Source: Bigelowiella natans CCMP2755 (lineage: Eukaryota; Cercozoa; Chlorarachniophyceae). From it: a stretch of 39,268 nucleotides of DNA. The position numbers and the translations under genes were made by a program. Location: the NCBI GenBank assembly GCA_000320545.1, contig ADNK01000211.1, forward strand, positions 1-39,268. Reading direction: 5' to 3'. Within the stretch, counting starts at the first letter, position 1, and the number at the start of each line of letters is the position of its first letter. This document shows, in pieces, positions 1-9,836 of the stretch. The notes beneath the pieces are model-generated. The model saw only the letters and a program-made list of their open reading frames with translations. It made no database searches and was not told where the DNA came from.

Positions 1-717
1 AATTATAAAAAAACTTTTCCCCGCCAGGGGCCAAAAACTTCCCTCCCCCCCCCCCCCCCCTTCTGCATTTCACCGATTCGGAAGCAGCAGCAGCAGTAGT
101 ACACAGGCAGCGACTGTTCCATAACCTGAGGCTGGATCTTGGAAGGGAAACAAAACCGCATGCATTGGTATATTTCTTGTGTGGCGACTCAGCAGAATAA
201 CATTCCCCCCCCCCCCCCTTCCCCCTTTCTTTTCCCCTTTTGAAAAAGAGGAAGAAAACCTGAGGCAAAGACAGGGGGTCTACTGGCGCCGAGCGCACTA
301 CCACTGGGCAGCTGCAACACAGCAATCAAAGAAACGATGTCAGATTTCCTACAACACCATCTATATATCACTCGGGGGAGAAACACACACACACAAAACA
401 GCAGTATCTTGCATCATACCCTACAGACATGTCGAACCACCACGGTTTATCAACCTTGAAGGGGGGAGGGGGGCGAGAAATGAGGAGGAAGTGAGTGAGG
501 AAGAGGGAGGAGGGAGGAGATGGAAAGAGAAGTGTGGTAGTAGCTGGTAGTTATTAGAAGCCACCCCTCCCCCCCCCCTTCTCTCTCTCTCACACACACA
601 TGCACACAAATCATACACACCATACACACTCCGCGCCACCTCCCCTGCTGCCACATCCACGCGCGTAATTACGTTGGCCTTAATATTGTAGGTTGTCCAG
701 CAGCGCGTCTCCCTGCC

Positions 718-748
<31 letters not shown>

Positions 749-909
749 GGAGGGGGAGGAATGGTGGAGGAGGGTGGTGATGAGACAGCAGAAGAAGAGG
801 AAGAATGGAAAATGGAAAATTGAATCTAAAATGAGCTCGAATGCGCTGTTGGGTACGTAAGGAAATGACCTAATTATGCGTGATAGGATGTGATCGTGTG
901 ATCGTGTGA

Positions 910-945
<36 letters not shown>

Positions 946-1698
946 CCCTCTCAGCTTGTCTTCGCTAATTTTGTATCCTCCCCCCTCCCCCTTGTCCTTC
1001 TTAATCCCGGGCCATTGTACTCACCGATGCACATGGTAGGGGGGGCCGACGGCAACACTCTAAACTGGAACTTGAGCTCGTAGTTGCCCACCTTTTCCAC
1101 GATAATGGAGATTCAGGAGAAAGAGGAAGGAGGAGGAGGAGGAGGAGGAAAAGAAACTGTATATCCGAAGCGAGATGACGACGAAAACAAATCTACTAGC
1201 AAGGTGCTTGTGCGCATTAGGTGAAACATTTTCACCACCGCCCCCCCCCCCCTCTCTTTCCTCCCTCCTCCACCCCAACCAATTGAAAGCTGGTGGTTTG
1301 CCCCTTTCTTTCTTTCTATTTGTTCTGCTACCTCAATCTTGTTGGAAGATCTAACAACAAATACAACAACAAATGTTCAATAGGAACCAGCACTCGAATA
1401 GAACGTTAATAGCATTTAATGAATTAAAAATTTAGTATTCTTAGTATAGATCTTCTTCTTCTTCCTCTCCTTTCTTTCTGGGATTTGCAATATCATCATC
1501 AACGACAACAACACACCCCGGTGGCCGCCACACGACGATGTTCTCCCTTTGAATGTCGCAGTGCCTTCTCACAGTTACCCTGCGCTTACTTTTTCCTGAA
1601 CCTGCCATATCAACGGGGGGAGGGGGGAGTGATGCGTGACTCACACAAATACAAACACATCCACGCAAGAAAGAGAAAGAGATGGGGAGGGGGGGGGG

Positions 1699-1740
<42 letters not shown>

Positions 1741-2366
1741 CGTGATTACAGCCATCCATTAACAAACCTCGACTTTCCCTCCACCTCGCATGTTCTATAG
1801 GGGGGAGTGCAGTAACAAAGCAGCAGACGAAGGGAGGGGTGAAGAAGTCAAGAGAGAGGAGGAAGAAAGGACATACGGCGGGTCATCAGAACACAAGAGT
1901 AGGAGAGCCACGAAGCAGTCATTTTTGGGAAAGAAACAAAGAAAAAGTGTCGGGCTTTGCTAGCTACATCACTCACCTTGTCCGACGAATTCCACAGTAA
2001 TCTTACGAGCGGAGCACTTCTTGTAGACGTTGACAGTCACAACGCCTTTACAGAATCGATCGTATTCAAATGCAACGTCAGCATGGTTAGCACACTTCAC
2101 TTCAGCGCAGGTATAATTGATTTACGAATTTGACGGTATCATCATCCCACAAAGCATGGACCACTGCTATAATTGACGTGGGTGATCTTCCTTTCCTCCC
2201 ATCCCTCCCCCTCCTCTGTCCTGATCACCTTGCACAATTTGGCCGGGCATTATTTCCTGAAAGTATTGCCATAGATGGAACATAGTTTAAGGCCCGCATT
2301 CAACACCACACATAGGGGCGGCTCCGATGAGCAGAAAGTGGTATTATACATTATATGTATATACAC

Positions 2367-2405
<39 letters not shown>

Positions 2406-3523
2406 CCTTTGTCTCCCCTCTGAGCGAGATTGCGCTGAAAGAAGAAAATCACGGCAAGAAAGTTAGAGCGCTGCTGCTGCTGCTATGCGTATTACTTTGC
2501 GGCATCACAATCGCACGAATTACATTCGCATGTTGGAGTGAGATTTCGCGGTAAGGAGTTGTGTCTTTTCATCCTGAATGATGCTATTGTAACCCGCAGC
2601 CCCAACCGTTCCCATATGATCCTGATGAGATATAGCCAAAAGCGAGAAGGTAAACGGACATGATAGTCGCAACCGGGTGGGAGAATCATCACCTTCTGCC
2701 CTGTTTGCGGTGGTTCAGAGGCCGGGACGATGAGCTGCATTGTCGGAACCACCATCATCAGGAATACACGCGGCAAAATAACAATGTCAAAAGTTTCTAG
2801 TGTGCCGCAATTGCCTCGGCGGTTGCGGTTATTAATCGGCAATACAACTTACATCTTAAACAGGAGAATGGAGGCGGAAAGTACACATTGCAAGACACCC
2901 ACCTCTTGGCCACACGCACCGCACTTGACCATCCCTGTGCCCGTGTTTAAAAAAAAAATACGTTACACAGCGGTGTCAATATTTGCTCTATTTTTCTCTG
3001 TTTCACCAGCGTTCGGCGGTAACTGAAGCGTAGCCCCGCAGGAGGTGCATTGAACCTGTGGTGTGCTTCACTGTCAGCTTGCCGCATTTAACAATAAGCT
3101 GCTTTTGCCTTCTTCTCATCTCACGAATGGACAGGTAGTTGCAAGACACTATGGGTATTAAAGGGGAGATGGCGACGTATTTACCAGCGATTGAGGGGAT
3201 TGGTATGCGTAGACGCCCCGAGGCTGCTGAGCAGGGATGTTTCCCGGTTGAGGCTGCTGCCCCTGCACAATCAACATGCATGTGTACCGTGAGTGCTCAT
3301 GTCCCAAAACGCCATGATGGAGAGGGGGAAAACAAGCGAAGAAGTGACCACACCGAGACCAGCTGCTTGTACTCGGTTTGCATGGTGCCGGGCTGCTACA
3401 CAGGGTCACAGATTGAAGTGGGGATGGGGACAGCTCTCGTGCCTCGACGGAAGGAGAAAAGACAGATCGAAAATCGAGAAATATCTCAGGGGATTGCACT
3501 ACCTGCGACATACCAACACCCAT
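1..3523 (-). CDS. LSD1-type zinc finger + arrestin-domain protein (3' truncated by window)
   Basis: Unnamed multi-exon gene read from splice sites. Exons, minus strand: 3523-3503, 3262-3185, 3055-3007, 2934-2903, 2734-2693, 2256-2229, 2099-1977, 1601 to about 1510, 1091-1025, 716 to about 673, then 137 off the left edge. Phase is kept through the first seven junctions; the 3' side of exon 8 and everything after exon 10 are less certain. Residues 8-33 are Gln/Pro-rich. Residues 34-60 form an LSD1-type finger (Cys36, Cys39, Cys54, Cys57; VQCTSCGATL, LPPNAG, VKCGAC). From about residue 84 an arrestin-N-like fold follows (FCKGVVTVNVY, KITVEFVG, VGNYELKFQF, LPSAPPT). The last visible exon has the four-Cys run seen before the arrestin C domain (VYYCCCCFRIGEM). 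Known arrestin-fold proteins are cargo or trafficking adaptors; the zinc finger may bind a partner (inference). The first exon is only 21 nt. Confidence 0.72.
719..945. repeat. (TGA)n and (TAG)n microsatellites
   Basis: Two trinucleotide tracts, (TGA)n at 719-747 and (TAG)n at about 909-945, lie in one predicted intron of the arrestin-like gene. The first abuts the 3' splice site used by the exon starting at 716. Confidence 0.95.
1127..1739. repeat. (GGA)n and (GA)n tracts in one intron
   Basis: (GGA)n at 1127-1149 reads as (TCC)n on the coding strand. It forms the polypyrimidine tract immediately before the exon starting at 1091. A G-run followed by (GA)n at 1701-1739 lies just upstream of the exon that starts at 1601. 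Confidence 0.9.
2369..2403. repeat. (TA)n microsatellite
   Basis: Pure TA dinucleotide run inside the intron between the exons at 2734-2693 and 2256-2229 of the arrestin-like gene. Confidence 0.95.
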
Positions 3524-3763
3524 GTCGTTGGGGTGTAATCCCTTTCGGATTCCAACTTCTTTTTCCGACTACGACAAGCTTACGCTCGCTTGCTACAATG
3601 CAAGCTTGGCTCTGGTTTCAAAAGCTGCGCGTTGTCATCTCAGCTGGCGCAAATCTGACGAGTGCATGTTTGGTCGTGTGTGCTAACACTGGACGACGTG
3701 CATGCGCGCATGCGTCGATGCGCGGCATTACCTCATGGTCTAGGCTGTCTAGCTGTGCGTGCT
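3524..3763. other. Spacer upstream of the arrestin-like gene, left of the retrotransposon
   Basis: No gene is visible here. The right half is rich in GCATGC-type palindromic words (GTGCATGCGCGCATGCG near 3700). It is continuous with 9480-9836 apart from the inserted retrotransposon, so the original spacer was about 600 bp. It should hold the promoter of the minus-strand arrestin-like gene. Confidence 0.6.
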
Positions 3764-4089
3764 TGTTGCGCGTAAGGTGTTCACAGGCCGAGGCGCTACG
3801 TGCACAAGTAGGCAGGGGGGGGGAAAGGCACGTTTGCTTCCTTTTGAAGAGTTGTGTTTATTTTTATTAAAGATTATATTTTTATTAAATCGTGCACTGC
3901 GTAATCATTCGCGAAGCTTTCGCGAATGCCGCCGCACGTGGGGCAGCACACTTCCGGTGTGCTGCCATGAGTCCCGCCGGAACCCACGTGCCTATGCTGT
4001 ATTAATATCTACGTTATCTATATTCTATATCCGCGACAACCCCTTTGTTGTCGCACGTGACTTGTGCCCGCGTAGTGGTACGCGCTACA
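3764..4089 (-). repeat. 3' LTR of the retrotransposon
   Basis: 326 bp; the left end in plus coordinates is the 3' LTR because the element runs on the minus strand. On the element's sense strand it carries AATAAA-type signals (about 3845-3890), consistent with poly(A) addition. It also holds four perfect inverted repeats: arms 3906-3915/3919-3928, 3942-3951/3957-3966, 4033-4040/4047-4054 and 4069-4074/4079-4084. Confidence 0.96.
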
Positions 4090-4099
4090 CCTCCCCCAA
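4090..4099 (-). other. Polypurine tract
   Basis: CTTGGGGGAG on the minus strand, directly abutting the 3' LTR, where plus-strand DNA synthesis is primed in LTR elements. Assigned by position and composition. Confidence 0.65.
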
Positions 4100-4140
4100 G
4101 TCACGTTGCTCCTTCCTTCCTTCCTTATTCCCTTAGACCT

Positions 4141-7100
4141 TCATCGCTTTCGGAACTTCACCAACCACCAGGTAATAGATTCCTCTCTAACCTTATCTCC
4201 TTTGTCGCTTACCCAGAACTCACCTTCGTCCTTAGGTTCGTGTCCATACCAGCCCTCTGCATCAAGGTCCCCCAGGACCTTATACCAGTGCTCAAAGGGT
4301 AAGTCGGGAACAGCTAGGTAGAGTAGCTGATATTTTCCGTCCTTTATTTTCATAGCTACCCTCTCCATATTTCGTAATCCAGGGTAGCCTAGATAGACAA
4401 TCTTCATGCGCCAATCGTCGTTCACCCTGACCTTATTGTTTCCATATTCCACATCGAACTTAGGTCGGGGTCCTAAACAAGGCATTGCTCGCTCCCACAC
4501 AGTAGGGTTTACTTTAACATCCTCTAGGAGCTTCTCACCGATATCATAATTCTTTAGGTGACTGATGTGGCGCAAGGTGACCCTGTTCCCATCATAGATG
4601 TAGTACTGCTTCCTCCCCTTCCTCTCGGTAACCTTTGCAACGCCACCCCAGAAGGGGTCTTGTTTATTTCTCGATCTCAGATTTACCTTGGCCCTAACAT
4701 ACTGTCCTTCCTTTAGAACTCGGCCATCGTACGGGACCTTCTCGTCTTCGCTCTCGGTATCGTCGTCGTTGTCGTCGCCTTCTTCCCTCTCCTTATCCTT
4801 GATACCTCCCCCAGACGTGAAGGTGTCGTTTACTAACCCTTGTATCTTGTCTGGTGTGGTGCTATTTATCCTGCTTAGGTTGGCCAAGGTGCGGTGGAGT
4901 CGCTCTACCTTGGAGTTGGACTGGGCATAGTATACAGGTGAGGCATCAATATTAGGGTGTGGTAGCTGTAGAAGAGAGGTCTCATTATCCACATGTAACT
5001 TCTTTGGTATCTTGTTTATGCTAACTTCATCAGGGATAGCCTGGAGCTCAGACTCCCAGGTACGGTAGCAGTTAGTAAGCCTCTGCTTATATAAGCCTTT
5101 GTTCTTCTTAGCAACGTTGACCTTGATAATCTTTTTAACCCAGCACTTTCCAGTGGCCACATCAACGAAGGTAAGGTAGTGATAGCCATCGTACTTATAA
5201 ACATCAATTTGCACGATATCTAAGAAGTTCCTTGCTTTGATTTTCTTAGATGCACGGCTCTTGCTGGACTCCTTGGTGGCGACGCCTGCCGCCTTCAAGC
5301 TGGAGCACCTGCAGCCACGCAGGTATGTCCTTATCTCTTTTAGCTTGTAGGGCCAGTAGTAATGGTAGAGTAGAGCAGTGATATGGTTTTCTCCTACGTG
5401 TGCAGGTCCATGGGCGGTAAAGAGAAGGGCTCCCCTGGTCCGCCGTGGCACGTAGGTACGCCTAACATTATTAGTGTATACATATATCCTATCACTAAGT
5501 ACCTCATGCTTGTGTTTGTATTTATCCAGGTGTTCTTGAAGGTGCTGGAGCTCCTCTGGCTCAGGCAGGAAGTCGCCGTCCTCGAAGGTAATCGCGTTAA
5601 CCATAGGGGTGACCTGGGTAGGGACTTTCTTTTCGAACAGCCTGCTGAAATAGTCAGCAAGCTGCTTGTCTCCTGGTGCGTAGACCACTGTCCTCTTGTC
5701 CCTAAACTCTTCCGTGTCCGCCCTCATAGCTGCATACTCATCGTTAGGCGCTTCGAGCTTGCGGTCGATGCCTAGGAGGGGCTTGTGGTCAGTCATTAAG
5801 GTGAAGCTGGGCACCGACAGCAGGTAGTATCTTAGTTTCCTCTGCGCCTCAGTCATGGCTTTATACTCTCCTTTTGTAGGGCTGTACTTGGCCTCAGCTG
5901 CTGTGCAGGCCCTGCCCCACACCCGTATGATCTGCTGGTCTTGGGTAAGTACAGCAGCCATACCTAGCTTAGACCAGTCTGTCCATAGGGTAGCTGGTCT
6001 AGTAGTGTCTAGCTTAGCATTCAATAGGGTGTTGCTGCATAACTTTATTAGGTTATCGAAGTGGGCATCAAGGCCAGCCTTGGCCCACACCTTAGCGAAG
6101 CTGAGGCCTACAGAGTTCTCCTTCCGGTAAGCAGTAGTAAAAGCAGCTGCAGTCCTAGCGTAGGTAGGGGAGAACCTACGTAGTATCCAAGCTGCAGTCT
6201 GCAAGAATGACTTTAACTCCTTTGCATTCTTAGGTTTAGGGGCTTGCTGTAGTGCTGCTACTTTCTCGGGGTTTGGGGTGATGCGGCCTTGCTCCAGGTA
6301 ATATCCACACCACTTGATTCTTGTAGCTAGGAATGTACACTTCTGCAGTCTAATAGTAAAACCGAAGTGTGCAAACCTAATAAATATATTTTCCAGGAGG
6401 AAGATCTGAGCGACGACTGTGTTGGTACATATTATGTCATCATCCACATACACAAACACAAACACCCACAACACAGACGCCATCCCATCATGTGTGTATG
6501 CCCTGTAGTTCTGACTACTGAACGCATCCCCTGATATGCTTAGGCCGTAAGGGAATACGACGAAGTGCCACTTCCTGTGCCTGCTGGAGAACGCGGTAAT
6601 GGGGCGGGAGGTTTTGTGGATGGGTGTCTGCATGTATGATTCATTTTTATCTAGGGAAGAGTAGTATTTGTATCCTATGACGTGTTCAATAACGTCATCT
6701 ATCCTTGGTGTAGGTGTCTGGATCCTCTTTATTACTCGGTTGTGGCGGATGAAGTTGTGCGCCAGGCGGAAGAAAGGGTAAGTAGGTTTCTTAGCTAGCA
6801 CATGTCTCACGTTCCATGGTGAGTTGCTTGGCTCTATCTTCCCTTCCTTTGCCCATTCATTGATCTGCCACTCTATCTTTTCCCAGTCCGCTTCCGGTCG
6901 CCTATGTTCTGGGTCATTGATGATGCACTCTTCGTATCCCTTCTTTAGCTCGATCTTTACTGGGGTAAGCTTGCTGGAGGGCTTCGTCGTCGGCTTGGTG
7001 ATGTCAGAGTACTTCTCGTTTAATATTTTATTAATGTACTTTTTGCCTTTGTCGATATCCCAATCATCAGCTGGGGGGGTCTTGTCCAGTAGCTCCGTTA

Positions 7101-9114
7101 TCTGTCGGATGGTCTTGCCGGGGTTCTTCTTCCGTAGCTCGGTAGGTGTAGGTAGCTTGTTGTCCGCTAGGTCCATAAACTCTAACGCATTAACGCTTGA
7201 CTCAGAGGTCCACTCGTCAAGCCGTATCATGTTCTGGCTGATGGTCCTGCCTGACTTCTTTGGCAACTTAGCAAAGTATATCTTGTGATTGTAGAATGAT
7301 ATGATCCCCCCTAATTTTTCTAGGGCATCCTGTCCGAGGAGTAGTTCCATGGATAAAGTCATGGCTACTCGGGTCTTGATTTGGGTCTCCGCGTCGCTGC
7401 CAGGTATCTGTAGCTTTAGCATTAGCTCACCGACGGTCTTCATGGAAGAGCTTCCGTCTGCTTGAGCATATTTACGTTCTTTCTTAGTCACTTGATCCAA
7501 TAGTCCTAACCTTCTTACTGTGCTTAGGCTTATGAAGGACTTCGGCATGCTGCCACTATCCCAAAGGGCAGGTAGTTTCTTGTAGTCTCCGTAGCTGTCT
7601 TTAACTTTAACCTTGGTCATAGCAACTTTGATAGTCCTGTTAGCGTCTTCGTCATTAATGTTGCATACTCCTAAGTTCTTTATGTCGTCTAGGGTCATGG
7701 GCTTGTCTTGGTCCTGCGTTGCTGGTACTGCTGTCTTCGTCGGCGCCTGCTTAAGGTGATCTAATATTCCGTTTATCTGCTGCTGTATAGCATTGATACT
7801 GTTCTGCTTTTTGTTCTTATATTTATTGTTCTTCCCGTTGTTGCTGCCTTGCCATTTGCTGTTGTTATATCCTTGTCCTCTGCCTTTCTTTCTCTTTAAC
7901 TTCTCGTAGTGTTCGTTGAGCTGCCTGATCGTCATCCTGGGTCGTCCTTCTTTCCTGTCTCTGCAGTCTTTAGCGGTGTGTTTCCCTTTACGTGAGCAGT
8001 ATCCGCAACGTCGGTTACCTTCCCTGTCCTTGTACCAGTCTCGCTGCGGCTTAATAGCGTTAATGTTTCCTATGCCAGGTACCTTAGGGCTGGTAAACTT
8101 GCGGTCCTGCTCCTGCTCGCGTAGGGATATAGCCTGCACTGCTGCCTCCATCGTGGTGTAGCCTTTCTCCGTAACGTAAGTGGATTCCTTTATCTTTAAC
8201 TTGAACTCTTCAAACCTTGCCTGATCATCACCTGTGTTGTAATTAAAATCATGTAGTTCGTCGATCATATCCTGGAAGCGCGTGGCAAAGTCTCTAACAG
8301 GTTCTCTCTCATGCTGCATCATTGCTCTGTATTTTCTAATAGCCTGGGGTAGGGAGTTAGCATCCTGTTCATTTACAAAAGCCTTCATTATCGCCTCAAC
8401 GTCTCGTAGCCCACTAACTGTAGTGTGTATTTTCTCTAGCTGCCTGATCCGGGTCCTGCCTGTCTCGTAAAGGTCCATGGCTTGCTTTATTATAGCTAGC
8501 CATTTGAGCTTGTCGTTTTCGGTGGGGTTAGGGGTAAAGTCGCAGAGTATACTCCTAGCGTTCTTCCACCACCTCCTTGCCTCACCTCTTTTCCCGTTGT
8601 ATTTCGTTATCATAACCGGTGCTGTTTTAACAGACATGAACTGGGTGTTCCGCTGTACCGGCTGCTGCTGCTTGACGGTGCTCTGGGTCGTCCCCCGCGA
8701 GGCGCCCAGACCCCCGTCGTTCCTAAACAAAGCTGCCCACTCTGGAGGTAAGTCTGCTTCGTAATCCATGATGTCCTGCATGATAGCTGCCCAAACATCA
8801 TGTGTCTGATACTTGTATTCTATCGATACTTTCAGTTTGGCGTAGTTGCTCGCCCTGGGTCGCAAGGCTCGTAATGCCATTACGACCTTCTTGCTTTCGG
8901 CGGCCACGTCCTCGTCGTCCGCCTCGTAGAAGTTCTCCAGTGCCTCTGCTGCTGCATCTGCTTTCTTAATCCCGGGTGCTGGTCCCGGCGGTGCCTGTGG
9001 AGGTGTTCCTCCTCCTTCCTTAGCGTCCGTATCGCCCTTCCTTTCCTGTTTCTGCTCGTGCCCTTGCACGGCCTGCGAGCCAAAGTCCTGCTGTTCTTCT
9101 AGCTGCTGTGACAT
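4141..9114 (-). CDS. Gag-Pol polyprotein, single ORF (1657 aa)
   Basis: One uninterrupted ORF; the ATG lies 39 nt inside the 5' LTR. Approximate order: Gag, with a variant CCHC knuckle near residue 370 (CGYC...H...C, CX2CX5HX4C rather than CX2CX4HX4C); aspartic protease near 519 (WDSGS); reverse transcriptase at about 730-960 (motif A SSLDKNESYMQ, FPYGLS, YVDDD near 890); RNase H from about 1040 (LWTDWS, a GEY glutamate, TDHKPLL); integrase from about 1238 (HX4H, then C-R-C; Asp in VQIDVY, Asp in HVDNE, Glu in SKVERLHR) and a basic C-terminal region. Gag and Pol share one frame, so no frameshift or stop readthrough is needed. In integrase the second Asp-Glu spacing is 27 rather than about 35 residues, and the CC pair is CXC. 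I see no envelope gene. The last 100 or so residues are not recognised. Confidence 0.95.
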   Translation of the reverse strand: MSQQLEEQQDFGSQAVQGHEQKQERKGDTDAKEGGGTPPQAPPGPAPGIKKADAAAEALENFYEADDEDVAAESKKVVMALRALRPRASNYAKLKVSIEYKYQTHDVWAAIMQDIMDYEADLPPEWAALFRNDGGLGASRGTTQSTVKQQQPVQRNTQFMSVKTAPVMITKYNGKRGEARRWWKNARSILCDFTPNPTENDKLKWLAIIKQAMDLYETGRTRIRQLEKIHTTVSGLRDVEAIMKAFVNEQDANSLPQAIRKYRAMMQHEREPVRDFATRFQDMIDELHDFNYNTGDDQARFEEFKLKIKESTYVTEKGYTTMEAAVQAISLREQEQDRKFTSPKVPGIGNINAIKPQRDWYKDREGNRRCGYCSRKGKHTAKDCRDRKEGRPRMTIRQLNEHYEKLKRKKGRGQGYNNSKWQGSNNGKNNKYKNKKQNSINAIQQQINGILDHLKQAPTKTAVPATQDQDKPMTLDDIKNLGVCNINDEDANRTIKVAMTKVKVKDSYGDYKKLPALWDSGSMPKSFISLSTVRRLGLLDQVTKKERKYAQADGSSSMKTVGELMLKLQIPGSDAETQIKTRVAMTLSMELLLGQDALEKLGGIISFYNHKIYFAKLPKKSGRTISQNMIRLDEWTSESSVNALEFMDLADNKLPTPTELRKKNPGKTIRQITELLDKTPPADDWDIDKGKKYINKILNEKYSDITKPTTKPSSKLTPVKIELKKGYEECIINDPEHRRPEADWEKIEWQINEWAKEGKIEPSNSPWNVRHVLAKKPTYPFFRLAHNFIRHNRVIKRIQTPTPRIDDVIEHVIGYKYYSSLDKNESYMQTPIHKTSRPITAFSSRHRKWHFVVFPYGLSISGDAFSSQNYRAYTHDGMASVLWVFVFVYVDDDIICTNTVVAQIFLLENIFIRFAHFGFTIRLQKCTFLATRIKWCGYYLEQGRITPNPEKVAALQQAPKPKNAKELKSFLQTAAWILRRFSPTYARTAAAFTTAYRKENSVGLSFAKVWAKAGLDAHFDNLIKLCSNTLLNAKLDTTRPATLWTDWSKLGMAAVLTQDQQIIRVWGRACTAAEAKYSPTKGEYKAMTEAQRKLRYYLLSVPSFTLMTDHKPLLGIDRKLEAPNDEYAAMRADTEEFRDKRTVVYAPGDKQLADYFSRLFEKKVPTQVTPMVNAITFEDGDFLPEPEELQHLQEHLDKYKHKHEVLSDRIYVYTNNVRRTYVPRRTRGALLFTAHGPAHVGENHITALLYHYYWPYKLKEIRTYLRGCRCSSLKAAGVATKESSKSRASKKIKARNFLDIVQIDVYKYDGYHYLTFVDVATGKCWVKKIIKVNVAKKNKGLYKQRLTNCYRTWESELQAIPDEVSINKIPKKLHVDNETSLLQLPHPNIDASPVYYAQSNSKVERLHRTLANLSRINSTTPDKIQGLVNDTFTSGGGIKDKEREEGDDNDDDTESEDEKVPYDGRVLKEGQYVRAKVNLRSRNKQDPFWGGVAKVTERKGRKQYYIYDGNRVTLRHISHLKNYDIGEKLLEDVKVNPTVWERAMPCLGPRPKFDVEYGNNKVRVNDDWRMKIVYLGYPGLRNMERVAMKIKDGKYQLLYLAVPDLPFEHWYKVLGDLDAEGWYGHEPKDEGEFWVSDKGDKVREESITWWLVKFRKR

Positions 9115-9130
9115 TGTTAGTCAAATCGTT

Positions 9131-9148
9131 TCCCGTGTGTGGAAGCCA
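9131..9148 (-). other. Candidate tRNA primer-binding site
   Basis: Reading into the element from the 5' LTR, a TGG (complement of a tRNA CCA end) appears 5 nt after the LTR and starts TGGCTTCCACACACGGG. Position and the TGG support a primer site. The cognate tRNA is not identified, and the 5-nt gap is on the long side. Confidence 0.4.
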
Positions 9149-9153
9149 AAGGT

Positions 9154-9479
9154 TGTTGCGCGTAAGGTGTTCACAGGCCGAGGCGCTACGTGCACAAGTA
9201 GGCAGGGGGGGGGAAAGGCACGTTTGCTTCCTTTTGAAGAGTTGTGTTTATTTTTATTAAAGATTATATTTTTATTAAATCGTGCACTGCGTAATCATTC
9301 GCGAAGCTTTCGCGAATGCCGCCGCACGTGGGGCAGCACACTTCCGGTGTGCTGCCATGAGTCCCGCCGGAACCCACGTGCCTATGCTGTATTAATATCT
9401 ACGTTATCTATATTCTATATCCGCGACAACCCCTTTGTTGTCGCACGTGACTTGTGCCCGCGTAGTGGTACGCGCTACA
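9154..9479 (-). repeat. 5' LTR of the retrotransposon
   Basis: Reads base-for-base identical to 3764-4089 (offset 5390), including the G-run and all four inverted repeats. It contains the element's promoter by family rule; TATA-like AT-rich stretches lie near 9405-9420. Confidence 0.96.
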
Positions 9480-9836
9480 TGCTAGGAACAAGATCTGTGC
9501 ATGTGTGAGTACTAGAGTAGGCTAGTAGCTGGTGGCACATGTGTGCTAACAAGCGTAGCAGCTGATTCTGTTCCATGACACTGTTGTCATTATCATTGCT
9601 GCTCACACGCACTAGCGCATGCAGCTCGCACATGCACGTGCATGAAATGCTCAGCCGTTGTGGCGTCTAACTGCAGGTACATGTGCTTTCCATCAGTGTG
9701 ACGACGACATTCCTCAATGATTGTAATTTAGGACATTCGCAGTGTGACAGGGATGCCAGGTGCATGCACCGACGACCCAACAACCTGAAATGCTCAGTCC
9801 TCTCTTCCTTAGTCAAATCGTCTCATGCGTCAAAAA
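9480..9836. other. Spacer 3' of the cathepsin gene
   Basis: No ORF of interest. Rich in CATG/GCATGC words (for example GCACATGCACGTGCATG near 9630). It is the right half of the spacer interrupted by the retrotransposon and should hold the 3' UTR of the cathepsin gene. Confidence 0.6.

Larger units (their letters stand above)
3764..9479 (-). mobile_element. Complete Ty3/gypsy-like LTR retrotransposon
   Basis: A 5716-bp element on the minus strand. The two LTRs (3764-4089 and 9154-9479) read as identical and end TGT...ACA with near-matching inverted ends (TGTTGCGCG / CGCGCTACA). A 4-bp duplication TGCT flanks it (3760-3763 and 9480-9483). Inside are a candidate primer-binding site after the 5' LTR, a single Gag-Pol ORF, and a purine tract CTTGGGGGAG (minus strand, 4090-4099) directly before the 3' LTR. 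Domain order Gag-protease-RT-RNase H-integrase is that of Ty3/gypsy (Metaviridae), not Ty1/copia. Identical LTRs and an unbroken ORF indicate recent insertion. Confidence 0.96.

Noticed and set aside
2492-2842. 116-codon minus-strand ORF as a stand-alone gene
   Set aside because: Only 2734-2693 fits as an exon of the arrestin-like gene; the remainder is intron.
3139-3870. 243-codon plus-strand ORF at the retrotransposon left edge
   Set aside because: Crosses the LTR boundary and is antisense to arrestin-gene exons; no family features.
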